Positions 6,782 through 15,039 of a stretch of 24,127 nucleotides of DNA are shown here, in pieces (position 1 is the stretch's first letter; every line of letters starts with the position of its first letter). Source of the DNA: Proteiniphilum sp. UBA4977 (GTDB lineage: Bacteria; Bacteroidota; Bacteroidia; Bacteroidales; Dysgonomonadaceae); assembly GCA_002398565.1 (NCBI GenBank), contig DGZP01000001.1, forward strand, positions 8,999 to 33,125. Reading direction: 5' to 3'. Below the pieces are notes generated by a model. That model searched no databases. It was not told where the DNA came from and was given only the letters and a program-made list of their open reading frames with translations. A program made the position numbers and the translations under genes.

Positions 6782-9700
6782 TCAGTTGCTTTTTTTTCTT
6801 TTTACCCATTCCCTCGCGTTGACAAACGCCTCCATCCAGGGAGTCACCTCATGTTTGCGGTAGGCAAACGGATAGTATGCATTTTGCCAGGGGAAGATGG
6901 TACGCTCCAGGTGAGGCATCATGGCCAGGTGACGGCCGTTGGCCGAACATACGGCTGCAGTGGCATAATCAGATCCGTTGGGGTTGCCGGGATAGGTATC
7001 GTATACATATCTGGCGGCAATATTGTACATGGATGCTTCTTCCGGCAACACGAAGCGCCCCTCGCCATGGGCAACCCAGATACCTGTTTTCGTGCCTTCA
7101 AGCGATCCAAACATCACGGAATTATTCTTTGGGATTTCTACACTTACGAAGGTCGATTCAAACTTGTGCGACAGGTTGTGTGCCATCCGGGGATGCTTGT
7201 CACCCATTTCCGGAAATATAAATCCCAGCTCCATCAGCAGCTGACAGCCATTGCATATGCCCAGACTCAGTGTATCTTCACGTGCAAAAAAGTTTTCGAG
7301 CGCCTTTTTTGCCTTTTCATTGTAACGGAAGCCACCGGCCCATCCCTTGGCAGAACCCAGTACATCGGAGTTGGAGAAACCTCCGCAGAAGACGGCAAGC
7401 TGCACATCTTCCAGGGTTTCACGGCCCGAGGTGAGGTCGGTCATATGAACATCCCTCACATCAAAGCCTGCGAGATAAAGCGAATAGGCCATCTCCCGCT
7501 CACCATTGGTCCCTTTCTCGCGGATGATGGCAGCGGTAAGTCCAGAACGTTCTTTGCGGTCCGGGTTTAGTGCCAGGTCTTCCATCCTGCCGGTAAAGGA
7601 AGGTTTGATGTCGAACTGAAGCGGTTGTTTTTTGTAGTTTGTGTAGCGCTCAGTGGCGCGCACTTCACCGCTCTGCTTCCTGTCGAGCAGGTAGGAAGTC
7701 TTGTACCACACGTCGCGCAGATGGTCAATATCAAACTCCTGCCTGAATTCATCCCTGGCAATGATCAGATTGCGCTCTTCAATGGGGCGTGCCACGATGG
7801 CAAATCCCACACCATAATCGTCAAGTATTTTTTCTACCAGGCGGTGATGCTTTACCTGAATGAGTACGCCGGGGTTTTCAGAAAAGAGAACCTTAATCAG
7901 GTCCGCATGCCTGATCTTGTCGAGGTGTGCTTCCAGCCCTCCGCGGGGATTGGCAAAACACATCTCCAGCATGGCGGTGATCATACCACCGGCAGAGATG
8001 TCGTGCCCGGCGAGGATCAGGCCACGACTGGTGAGTTCCTGTATGGCGGCAAATGCATTCTTGAAATACTCGGTATCTGTTACGGTGGGTGCTTCATCTC
8101 CAACTTTGCTCATGGTTTGAGCAAATGCCGATCCCCCCAGCTTGAATGTATCGAAGGAGAAATCGATATAGTAGAGATAAGTTCCCTTGATATAAGCCAG
8201 TACAGGTGAAACGATCCTGCGGATATTCTTTACCTCGGCGGCTGCTGAAATGATGACCGTGCCGGGAGAGAAAATCTTGTCGTCTCCATATTTTTGTGTC
8301 ATTGAAAGAGAATCCTTGCCGGTAGGGATGTTGATGCCCAGTTCACCGGCAAATTCCGAACAGGCTTCCACCGCCTTGTACAAGCGGGCATCTTCGCCAG
8401 GGTTGCGGCAGGGCCACATCCAGTTGGCACTGAGAGAGACTCCCTGCAGCCCATGGGTGAGCGGCGCAAATACAATGTTTGTCAGTGCTTCTGCCACGGC
8501 CATCACCGATCCGGCAGCCGGGTCGATCATCGCTACCTGGGGTGCATGGCCCAGTGAAGTAGCCATGCCGGCATACCCTTTGTAATCGAGTGCGATGGCG
8601 CCGCAATCGCTCAGTGGCAACTGTATTTCTCCCTGGCACTGTTGTCTGGCAATCTTGCCGGTCACCGAACGGTCCACCTTGTTGGTGAGCCAGTCTTTGC
8701 AGGCCACGGCTTCCAGTTTCAGTACGTTTTCGATATATGTCCCCAACTGTTCCGGGTTGTACGCAGGCGCTCCGTATGTCTCTTCCATGGTGCTGTCTTC
8801 CATGATGGTTACGGGCGGTTTTCCGAAGAAATCATCCAGTTCCATGTCGATGGGATTGACACCGCCCGGCTCGCGGAAAGTGAATCGCATGTCGTCGGTC
8901 GTTTCACCCACCACATACATGGGAGCCCGTTCACGAGAAGCAATCCGTTCAATGCGTTCGATATCCTTCTGTTCTATCAGGAGACCCATGCGTTCCTGGC
9001 TCTCGTTACCAATGATCTCCTTTGAAGAGAGGGTCTTGTCGCCCACCGGAAGTTTGTCAATGTCAATGACTCCCCCGGTTTTTTCGACCAGCTCGGAGAG
9101 GCAGTTCAGATGGCCGCCGGCACCATGGTCATGAATGGAGACGATGGGATTCTCTTCCGACTCGGCAAGCGAACGGATCACATTGGCCACACGTTTTTGC
9201 ATCTCGGGGTTGGCCCTCTGCACCGCATTCAGCTCGATACCGGAGGAATATTCTCCCGTATTGACCGAGGATACAGCGCCGCCACCCATGCCGATGCGGT
9301 AGTTGTCGCCTCCCAGCACCACCACCTTCTCACCACTGCGGGGATCACCTTTCCGGGCATCACGCTTGTTGGCGTAGCCTACGCCACCGGCAAGCATGAT
9401 TACCTTGTCGTAACCAAACTTTTTGTAGTTCTCGGCATGTTCGAAGGTAAGCACGGAACCGCAGATGAGTGGCTGTCCGAATTTGTTGCCAAAGTCGGAG
9501 GCTCCGTTTGATGCCTTGATCAGGATCTGCTCCGGCGTCTGGTAAAGCCATTTGCGCGGAGGAAGCGTCTGCTCCCATTCGCGGCCTTCTTCCAGACGGG
9601 GGTAGGAGGTCATGTAGATGGCGGTCCCGGCTACGGGTAACGACCCCTTGCCACCGGCAAGCCGGTCGCGGATTTCTCCTCCCGTGCCGGTGGAGGCCCC

Positions 9701-10480
9701 GTTAAAAGGTTCCACCGTGGTGGGGAAGTTATGGGTTTCGGCTTTGAGTGAGAGCACGCTCTCTATCTCTGTAGTCTGAAAAAAATCGGGCTTGTCGCCG
9801 CTTGCAGGGGCAAATTGTTCAATTTCCGGGCCCTGTACAAAAGCCACATTATCCTTATAAGCAGAGATGAGGTTGTTGGGGTTGATCTGAGACGTGCGTT
9901 TAATGAGCTGAAACAAGGAGAGTTCTTTCTCCTCTCCGTCAATTATAAATTTTCCGTTGAATATCTTGTGCCGGCAGTGCTCCGAGTTTACCTGCGAGAA
10001 TCCGAATACTTCGCTGTCGGTCAGCTTACGCCCCATTTTGCGGCTCACGCCGTTCAGATATTCGATCTCATCCTCACTCAGTGCGAGTCCCTCTGTACTG
10101 TTGTATGCTGCGATGTCATCAATATAAAGGATCTTTTCCGGTTGTTTGTCGATGATGAAAAGTGTTTGGCCAAGGCTTTCGTATTTTCGCTGCAGCATCG
10201 GGTCAAAATCGAAGGGAGTATCTTCCGTCACAGGCGTATATTCCTCTATGCGGGTGATGCCTTCAATACCCATGTTCTGGGTGATCTCTACGGCACAGGT
10301 ACTCCAGGGAGTGATCATTTCCCTGCGCGGGCCGATGTACGGTGCGGGGATTGTCTCCGCATCGAGCGGCGTTGCGTTCCCGAAAAGCCAGTTCAGTTTT
10401 TCGATTGTTTCAGAAAAAAAAGCCGATGCTGATTCTACGGCGATCACGCTTTGAGAGGGGGTACGGAAAAATGAAATCAT
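6782..10480 (-). CDS. purL: Phosphoribosylformylglycinamidine synthase, single-chain PurL (1232 aa)
   Basis: It catalyses the fourth step of purine synthesis: FGAR + glutamine + ATP to FGAM, in the cytoplasm. This is the large form fusing the PurS-like N-terminus, the linker, two AIR-synthase-like halves and a glutaminase. Seen: EVFGFSQVNSEHCRHKIFNG in the linker, ETHNFPTTVEPFNGASTGTGGEIRD (nucleotide-binding half), IHDHGAGGH and HDISAGGM. The C-terminal class I glutaminase domain has GICNGCQ with nucleophile Cys1076, GEGRF, and HLERTIFPW near the end. I start at the ATG at 10480 (MISFFRTPSQSV), because the 26 upstream codons in frame overlap the promoter and look noncoding. Length is close to the proteobacterial form. 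It is divergent from the exporter gene and heads a likely unit with the thioesterase and dprA. Confidence 0.97.
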   Translation of the reverse strand: MISFFRTPSQSVIAVESASAFFSETIEKLNWLFGNATPLDAETIPAPYIGPRREMITPWSTCAVEITQNMGIEGITRIEEYTPVTEDTPFDFDPMLQRKYESLGQTLFIIDKQPEKILYIDDIAAYNSTEGLALSEDEIEYLNGVSRKMGRKLTDSEVFGFSQVNSEHCRHKIFNGKFIIDGEEKELSLFQLIKRTSQINPNNLISAYKDNVAFVQGPEIEQFAPASGDKPDFFQTTEIESVLSLKAETHNFPTTVEPFNGASTGTGGEIRDRLAGGKGSLPVAGTAIYMTSYPRLEEGREWEQTLPPRKWLYQTPEQILIKASNGASDFGNKFGQPLICGSVLTFEHAENYKKFGYDKVIMLAGGVGYANKRDARKGDPRSGEKVVVLGGDNYRIGMGGGAVSSVNTGEYSSGIELNAVQRANPEMQKRVANVIRSLAESEENPIVSIHDHGAGGHLNCLSELVEKTGGVIDIDKLPVGDKTLSSKEIIGNESQERMGLLIEQKDIERIERIASRERAPMYVVGETTDDMRFTFREPGGVNPIDMELDDFFGKPPVTIMEDSTMEETYGAPAYNPEQLGTYIENVLKLEAVACKDWLTNKVDRSVTGKIARQQCQGEIQLPLSDCGAIALDYKGYAGMATSLGHAPQVAMIDPAAGSVMAVAEALTNIVFAPLTHGLQGVSLSANWMWPCRNPGEDARLYKAVEACSEFAGELGINIPTGKDSLSMTQKYGDDKIFSPGTVIISAAAEVKNIRRIVSPVLAYIKGTYLYYIDFSFDTFKLGGSAFAQTMSKVGDEAPTVTDTEYFKNAFAAIQELTSRGLILAGHDISAGGMITAMLEMCFANPRGGLEAHLDKIRHADLIKVLFSENPGVLIQVKHHRLVEKILDDYGVGFAIVARPIEERNLIIARDEFRQEFDIDHLRDVWYKTSYLLDRKQSGEVRATERYTNYKKQPLQFDIKPSFTGRMEDLALNPDRKERSGLTAAIIREKGTNGEREMAYSLYLAGFDVRDVHMTDLTSGRETLEDVQLAVFCGGFSNSDVLGSAKGWAGGFRYNEKAKKALENFFAREDTLSLGICNGCQLLMELGFIFPEMGDKHPRMAHNLSHKFESTFVSVEIPKNNSVMFGSLEGTKTGIWVAHGEGRFVLPEEASMYNIAARYVYDTYPGNPNGSDYATAAVCSANGRHLAMMPHLERTIFPWQNAYYPFAYRKHEVTPWMEAFVNAREWVKRKKSN

Positions 10481-10500
10481 ATCTCTTCTATTTGAATACA

Positions 10501-10531
10501 CAAAAGTACATGAAAATCGAGGCATTTCCAA
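10501..10531 (-). promoter_or_regulatory. Promoter for purL
   Basis: The minus strand carries TACTTTTG (10508-10501), an exact TAnnTTTG -7 element, with TTG (10531-10529) 20 bases upstream as a -33 element. The -7 element ends 20 bases before the purL ATG, so the leader would be only about 15 bases. It supports the downstream ATG as the real start. Confidence 0.75.
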
Positions 10532-10558
10532 GCAGGTGAAATGAAAACTAAAACTCAT

Positions 10559-10589
10559 TTTGTCCGTTTTCAGATTGGGCGTATCTTTG
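10559..10589 (+). promoter_or_regulatory. Promoter for the LysE-family exporter
   Basis: TTTG (10559-10562) and TATCTTTG (10582-10589) are separated by 19 bases, matching the full Bacteroidales -33/-7 arrangement. The predicted transcript would begin about 35 bases before the ATG. It is back-to-back with the purL promoter, with the two -33 elements 27 bases apart. Confidence 0.8.
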
Positions 10590-10631
10590 CGGCCGAATTA
10601 ACATCGCTTCATTGCCGAAACTGCACGATTT

Positions 10632-11273
10632 ATGCTTGAAACCATCGCCAAAGGTTTTCTTATCGGATTCCTGGTCTCATCGCCCATGGGGCCAATTAAC
10701 ATACTTGTTATCCAGCGCACGCTCAACCGGGGACGGTGGCACGGCTTTGTCACCGGATTGGGAGCTGTGCTGTCGGACTTTATGTATGCCACAGTCACGT
10801 TGATTGGGTTGAGTTTTGTGTCAGACCTCCTGAAGGAAAATGAGAGCGGGCTGCAGGTGCTGGGAAGTGTCATCCTGATCTTATTCGGAATCGGTGTGTT
10901 TCGTACCAATCCCCTGAAAGGGTGGAAACCCGACAGGGTGGTGGGTGAAACACGGTATCTGAAAGATTTTATTTCAGCATTTCTTCTCACCAGTTCCAAT
11001 GTAGCGATTATCCTGGTGCTTGTGGGGCTTTATGCACGATTTCCATTGGACCCTTTGACCGACGGCCCCGTTTCGCTTATTGCCGGGTCGATTTCATTTC
11101 TTGCAGCGGCGGTGTTGTGGTGGTTTTTGCTGACTACTCTTGTGTCGCGACTGCAGAGGCATTTCAGCCGGCGTGGTTTAATTCTGCTTAACAGAACCAT
11201 TGGGACCTTGCTTGTAATATTGGGAACAGGAGGTGTCCTGCTCTCTGTTTTCCCGAATCTGCAGCCTTTGTAA
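10632..11273 (+). CDS. LysE/RhtB-family amino-acid exporter (213 aa)
   Basis: This is an inner-membrane protein of the LysE superfamily, whose known members export lysine, arginine, threonine or homoserine. About six hydrophobic segments are visible (roughly residues 5-27, 38-62, 73-91, 112-133, 143-170, 185-207). The first carries the family pattern SSPMGPINILVIQRTLNRG (16-34), followed by GFVTGLGAVLSD (38-49). Length is typical. The ATG at 10632 sits about 40 bases downstream of a good promoter; a further in-frame start upstream is not supported. The gene is monocistronic and converges on the metallophosphoesterase 11 bases away. Its substrate cannot be deduced. Confidence 0.85.
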   Translation: MLETIAKGFLIGFLVSSPMGPINILVIQRTLNRGRWHGFVTGLGAVLSDFMYATVTLIGLSFVSDLLKENESGLQVLGSVILILFGIGVFRTNPLKGWKPDRVVGETRYLKDFISAFLLTSSNVAIILVLVGLYARFPLDPLTDGPVSLIAGSISFLAAAVLWWFLLTTLVSRLQRHFSRRGLILLNRTIGTLLVILGTGGVLLSVFPNLQPL

Positions 11274-11284
11274 CCACGCTTATC

Positions 11285-11782
11285 TTATTCCTGCCTTCCG
11301 ATTTCTATTACTTCAAGGTCTCTGATATCTCCCTCATCCAGAACAAAACGGAGAAGCGTACGCACACGGTGAAAGCCGTACTTTCCTGCAGCACCCGGGT
11401 TCATATGGAGGCAACCCAGTTTCTTATCGTACATCACCTTCAGGATGTGGGAGTGGCCTGAAATAAAAAGTTTAGGAGGACGGGCAAGCAGCTGTGCACG
11501 GATGGAAGGGTCATAGCGACCCGGGTAGCCGCCGATATGTGTCATCAGTACCTCTACGTTTTCGAGGGTGAATCGCTGCGTTTGTGGATAGGCACTGCGG
11601 GTTTTGTAGTCGTCGATATTACCATAGACGGCACGAAAAGATCCCAGTGCTGCAAAACGACCGGCAAGCTCCAGCGAGCCGATGTCGCCGGCATGCCATA
11701 TTTCGTCGCAGGACGATAAATAGGTTTCAAACTTCTCGTCCCAGTACCCGTGCGTGTCGGACAGTAACCCGATTTTTTTCAT
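11285..11782 (-). CDS. Metallophosphoesterase, YfcE/MJ0936-type (165 aa)
   Basis: A small cytoplasmic calcineurin-like phosphodiesterase with a two-metal centre. The metal-ligand motifs appear in order: SDTHG (Asp9, His11), HAGDIG (Asp33), GNID (Asn55), THIGG (His82) and SGHSH (His110, His112). NPGAAG from Asn128 is characteristic of the YfcE/MJ0936 group. The chain is complete and of normal size. I choose the ATG at 11782, giving MKKIGLLSDTHG. A GTG six codons upstream would add MNRTGK but lies at or before the predicted transcription start. The gene is divergent from ppk1. The natural substrate of this group is generally unsettled; related enzymes cleave simple phosphodiesters in vitro. Confidence 0.88.
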   Translation of the reverse strand: MKKIGLLSDTHGYWDEKFETYLSSCDEIWHAGDIGSLELAGRFAALGSFRAVYGNIDDYKTRSAYPQTQRFTLENVEVLMTHIGGYPGRYDPSIRAQLLARPPKLFISGHSHILKVMYDKKLGCLHMNPGAAGKYGFHRVRTLLRFVLDEGDIRDLEVIEIGRQE

Positions 11783-11802
11783 CTTTCCTGTTCTGTTCAC
11801 GG

Positions 11803-11830
11803 CAAAGATAATTTATTTTAGGGAAACAAA
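11803..11830 (-). promoter_or_regulatory. Promoter for the metallophosphoesterase
   Basis: The minus strand carries TATCTTTG (11810-11803), an exact -7 element, and TTTG (11830-11827) 16 bases upstream, slightly closer than usual. The predicted start of transcription, near 11796, leaves the GTG at 11800 outside the message and supports the ATG at 11782. Confidence 0.6.
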
Positions 11831-11882
11831 CCTCCTCAATTCTTCGTCCGGATTGACAATATCTCCCGGCGCCATAAACTCG

Positions 11883-11931
11883 AAACCCCAAAAGATTTTT
11901 TATTCGAACAAACTTTGTATTTTTGGAGTTT
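11883..11931. promoter_or_regulatory. Promoter region of ppk1 within an imperfect dyad
   Basis: TATTTTTG (11918-11925) fits the TAnnTTTG -7 element on the plus strand, 29 bases before the ppk1 ATG; no clear -33 TTTG is seen at the right distance. AAACCCCAAAA (11883-11893) and TTTTGGAGTTT (11921-11931) are reverse complements at 10 of 11 positions. They flank a 27-base spacer that contains TTCGAA near its centre. The right arm overlaps the -7 element, so a protein bound here could block the promoter. The AT-rich background makes a chance origin possible. Confidence 0.45.
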
Positions 11932-11954
11932 AAAGAGTTTCTAAACCGCTGTCA

Positions 11955-14042
11955 ATGGAAAATAACCAATATTCTTATTTCAAACGTGATATCAGCTGGC
12001 TCTCCTTTAACTACCGGGTACTTCTGGAGGCGAAAGACGAGCGGCTACCCATCTATGAGCGAATCAAGTTCCTCTCTATTTATTCTTCCAATCTGGAGGA
12101 GTTCTACAAGATTCGTGTGTCGGGTTACCACAGTTCTCTGTTGGAAAATATCAAGCGGGACGAATCGATTGAGGAGGCCATGCGGACCATTGTACAGATC
12201 AACAGTGAAGTGACAGCCCAGGAGAAAGAGTACTATGCGATATTCAACAACATGATACTGCCTGAACTTAAGAGAAACAGTATTGTGTTGTACCAGACAG
12301 ATAAAGTGGAACCTTTTCATCGAGCCTATGTGGAAAAATATTTCAATGAAGAGGTGTTCCCTTATCTGCAACCTATGGTCATTATGAAAGATGATATCCA
12401 TTCTTTTATTCAGGATGGACGGATCTATCAGGTGATCAGTCTGCTGCAAAGAAGGAAAAAAAAGGAGACAGAAGGTTTGAAATACACCTATGCCATCATG
12501 AAAATTCCCTTCACCAAAATTCCCCGCTTCATTGAGCTGCCTTCCTACGGAGGCAATTATTACATCATGTTTATCGACGATGTGATAAAGGCGAACATGC
12601 AGAGTGTATTTCCCGGATACGAGATCGTGGACTGCTTCAGCATCAAGATATCGCGCGATGCCGACTTCTCGCTGGAGGATGAGGACCAGAAGGATATTGC
12701 CGAAAAAATTCTTCGCAAGGTGCGTAAGCGTAAGATTGGCGCGGTAACGAGGTTCCAGTATGACAAGGATATGCCCGATTATTTTCTGCGTTATCTATGC
12801 GAAGCATACGAAATCGAGGAGGAGGAGCTATTGCCTTCGGGGCGTTATCTGAATCTGTCGGATCTGTCGAACCTTCCTAACCCTGTGGGAGATTCGTTAA
12901 AACAGAAGCTGCCGCAGCCTTTGCGTGTGCCGGAACTGGAGTCGAACACCTCTATCCTGCGTGTGTTGCGAAAGCAGGATGTGCTGTTGCATTTTCCGTA
13001 CCAGTCGTTCGATTACCTGTTGCGTTTTCTGATGCAGGCAGCGTTCGACCCCAAGGTAATCGAAATAAAGGTAACCCAATACCGGGTAGCAGAAAACTCA
13101 GCCGTGATCAACAGCCTCATCAGTGCCGCCAAAAATGGTAAGAAGGTAACTGTGTTTGTTGAGCTGAAGGCCCGCTTCGATGAGGAGAACAACTACCTCT
13201 CCTCCGAACTGATGCAGCAGGCCGGGGTAAAGATCATCTACAGCCTTCCGGGGCTTAAGGTGCACGCCAAGCTGGCTTACGTGCGCAAGCGCAGCAATGA
13301 TCCCGATGACCCCCTCAAAGGTTATGCTTACCTGGGTACGGGCAACTTCAACGAGAAAACGGCCCGCATCTATTCGGACAAGGGCCTGCTCACTTCGAAC
13401 AAGGAGATCATCAAGGATATCGACGAAGTGTTTCGTGTGTTGGAAGGGAAACCCTACACGCACGATTTCAGGCATCTGCTGGTGACTCAGTTTAATATGC
13501 TACCCTACATTCATCAACTGATTGAACGTGAGATTGAAAGTGTAAAGAACGGCGGATTGGGATATATCATTTTGAAAATGAACAGCCTGGAAGACAAAGG
13601 GATGATCAATGCACTTTACCGGGCCAGCGAGGCGGGAGTGAAGATCGACCTGATCATCCGGGGAATCTGCTGTCTGATACCCAATCAGCCTTTCAGTAAA
13701 AATATCACGGTAACCCGCATTGTAGATGCCTATCTGGAACATGCGCGGGTGTGGTACTTCTTTCATGATGGAGAAGAAAAAGTATACCTTACTTCTGCCG
13801 ACTGGATGGAACGCAACCTGCACCGCCGTATCGAGGTGGCCTTTCCTGTCTACTCGGAAAAACTGAAACGGCAGATCGTGGATATCCTGAAAATCCAGCT
13901 GGAAGATAACCAGAGCGCCGTATGGGTGGATGAACATCTGGATAATGTGTTTAAAAGGGACACGACCTCACCTGATGAAGCACCTGTCCGGGCGCAGCAG
14001 GCAATTTACGACTACCTGAAAAAGTCTACCGGGTTGTATTGA
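11955..14042 (+). CDS. ppk1: Polyphosphate kinase PPK1 (695 aa)
   Basis: PPK1 reversibly transfers the terminal phosphate of ATP to polyphosphate, through a phosphohistidine; in bacteria it affects stress survival and phosphate storage. The N-terminal helical domain (about 10-120) begins with YFKRDISWLSFNYRVL, the family hallmark, followed by the head domain and two phospholipase-D-like catalytic domains. The two key histidines are present: His437 in LKVHAKLAYV (the autophosphorylated residue; E. coli His435) and His623 in RNLHRRIEVAFPV (E. coli His592). LGTGNFNEKTARIYSDKGLLT, another conserved block, is also seen. Length matches the family. The gene is alone on its transcript; no exopolyphosphatase (ppx) lies beside it, unlike in many proteobacteria. 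Its stop is 10 bases from the convergent DUF4249 gene. Confidence 0.97.
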   Translation: MENNQYSYFKRDISWLSFNYRVLLEAKDERLPIYERIKFLSIYSSNLEEFYKIRVSGYHSSLLENIKRDESIEEAMRTIVQINSEVTAQEKEYYAIFNNMILPELKRNSIVLYQTDKVEPFHRAYVEKYFNEEVFPYLQPMVIMKDDIHSFIQDGRIYQVISLLQRRKKKETEGLKYTYAIMKIPFTKIPRFIELPSYGGNYYIMFIDDVIKANMQSVFPGYEIVDCFSIKISRDADFSLEDEDQKDIAEKILRKVRKRKIGAVTRFQYDKDMPDYFLRYLCEAYEIEEEELLPSGRYLNLSDLSNLPNPVGDSLKQKLPQPLRVPELESNTSILRVLRKQDVLLHFPYQSFDYLLRFLMQAAFDPKVIEIKVTQYRVAENSAVINSLISAAKNGKKVTVFVELKARFDEENNYLSSELMQQAGVKIIYSLPGLKVHAKLAYVRKRSNDPDDPLKGYAYLGTGNFNEKTARIYSDKGLLTSNKEIIKDIDEVFRVLEGKPYTHDFRHLLVTQFNMLPYIHQLIEREIESVKNGGLGYIILKMNSLEDKGMINALYRASEAGVKIDLIIRGICCLIPNQPFSKNITVTRIVDAYLEHARVWYFFHDGEEKVYLTSADWMERNLHRRIEVAFPVYSEKLKRQIVDILKIQLEDNQSAVWVDEHLDNVFKRDTTSPDEAPVRAQQAIYDYLKKSTGLY

Positions 14043-14052
14043 AACAGATACT

Positions 14053-15033
14053 TTATGGATTTGAATCGTCCCGGGAGCAAGTGAACACCATCTTATGACT
14101 GTTATAAGCGCCCAGAATACCGACGTGGTTTGTCATGTTTGAATGCACCTGCGTGGCCTCCACGATTGGAATTCCATTGTTACTGATAGCCTTGTTGGCT
14201 GAAATAACGTAGAGGTACAAATCTTTTGACATTTGCGCCACTTCAATTTCATACTCAATGGTTTGGTCGGGATCCGTCTGCACCGGCTCATGAAAAATAA
14301 AGTTGAGCCCCAACTCCTTCCCGTTCACAAACAGATCGGTAAAGATATTTTTAATATTACGGTTGCCGTCATCTTCCTCCCATAGAATTCCGGATACGGC
14401 ATCCCCTCCTCCCACAACCTGTTTGTTGTCGAGGATGTCCGATAACTTCAGGTCAAGGGGATAGCTGAACTGCAACATGCCTTGATAATAAGCGTTCCTT
14501 CTCCCTTTGATGAAATAGTAATTCTCCTGCTCCGGATTATCGGTCAAAGTCAATTTTATATTCAACTCAATTAGTTTCTCACCTGTGTTCCCATCCGGAT
14601 AAGAGTTCTCCTTAACCGTTTCGGTAACACTCTTCACGCTGAGATTGACATTTTCCGGCATCATCGTCTTTGCTCCTAACTTCTCAAATCCGGGCGCCTC
14701 CACTTCAATCCCTATCTCATCCGACGGCTTGGGTACGTAGCTGCCTTTATACACTCCTTTTCCTTTGTGAGCAAGCTTTTCCATAACTGTGCCATTTACG
14801 TAAAGAGTAACGGCGGCATTTTCCACATCGGGTATCGGCGATACCTTCCCGAGTACGAAACGACTTTGAGAAATGTGTGCCGATACCACGGAGTCGGTAT
14901 TTACCGTGCTGTTTACAACCAGCATCGGATCAGTAACCTCTCCTTTAAACGCAATATCTTTTTCGCACGAGATAAATATGCCCAATGATATTGCTAAAAG
15001 AACCGCAAACGCGGGAGTATGTTTTTTCTTCAT
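14053..15033 (-). CDS. DUF4249 family lipoprotein (326 aa)
   Basis: DUF4249 proteins are Bacteroidota lipoproteins usually encoded right after a TonB-dependent receptor; their role is not established, though a partner of the receptor at the outer membrane is the natural guess. The first 22 residues form a lipoprotein signal peptide, with a basic start (MKKK), a hydrophobic core and lipobox FISC, making Cys23 the lipidated residue. CEKD after the cleavage site partly resembles the acidic/lysine surface-export signal of this phylum. The rest looks beta-rich: an N-terminal Ig-like part (VENAAVTLYVNGTVMEKL, GVYKGSYV) is followed by the family's C-terminal half, ending in SCSRDDSNP. The ATG is 6 bases after the receptor stop, so co-transcription and coupling are almost certain. 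Substrate unknown. Confidence 0.85.
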   Translation of the reverse strand: MKKKHTPAFAVLLAISLGIFISCEKDIAFKGEVTDPMLVVNSTVNTDSVVSAHISQSRFVLGKVSPIPDVENAAVTLYVNGTVMEKLAHKGKGVYKGSYVPKPSDEIGIEVEAPGFEKLGAKTMMPENVNLSVKSVTETVKENSYPDGNTGEKLIELNIKLTLTDNPEQENYYFIKGRRNAYYQGMLQFSYPLDLKLSDILDNKQVVGGGDAVSGILWEEDDGNRNIKNIFTDLFVNGKELGLNFIFHEPVQTDPDQTIEYEIEVAQMSKDLYLYVISANKAISNNGIPIVEATQVHSNMTNHVGILGAYNSHKMVFTCSRDDSNP

Positions 15034-15039
15034 ATCTTT

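Noticed and set aside
6851..7570. 239-codon open frame on the plus strand opposite the end of purL
   Set aside because: Antisense to the conserved glutaminase domain of PurL, with no promoter and no recognisable protein features.
10481..10558. 26-codon N-terminal extension of PurL
   Set aside because: It runs through the purL -33 and -7 elements and has no resemblance to the PurL N-terminus; the ATG at 10480 fits the family.
11783..11800. GTG start adding six residues to the metallophosphoesterase
   Set aside because: It lies at or before the transcription start predicted from the -7 element at 11803-11810, and the family begins just before SDTHG.
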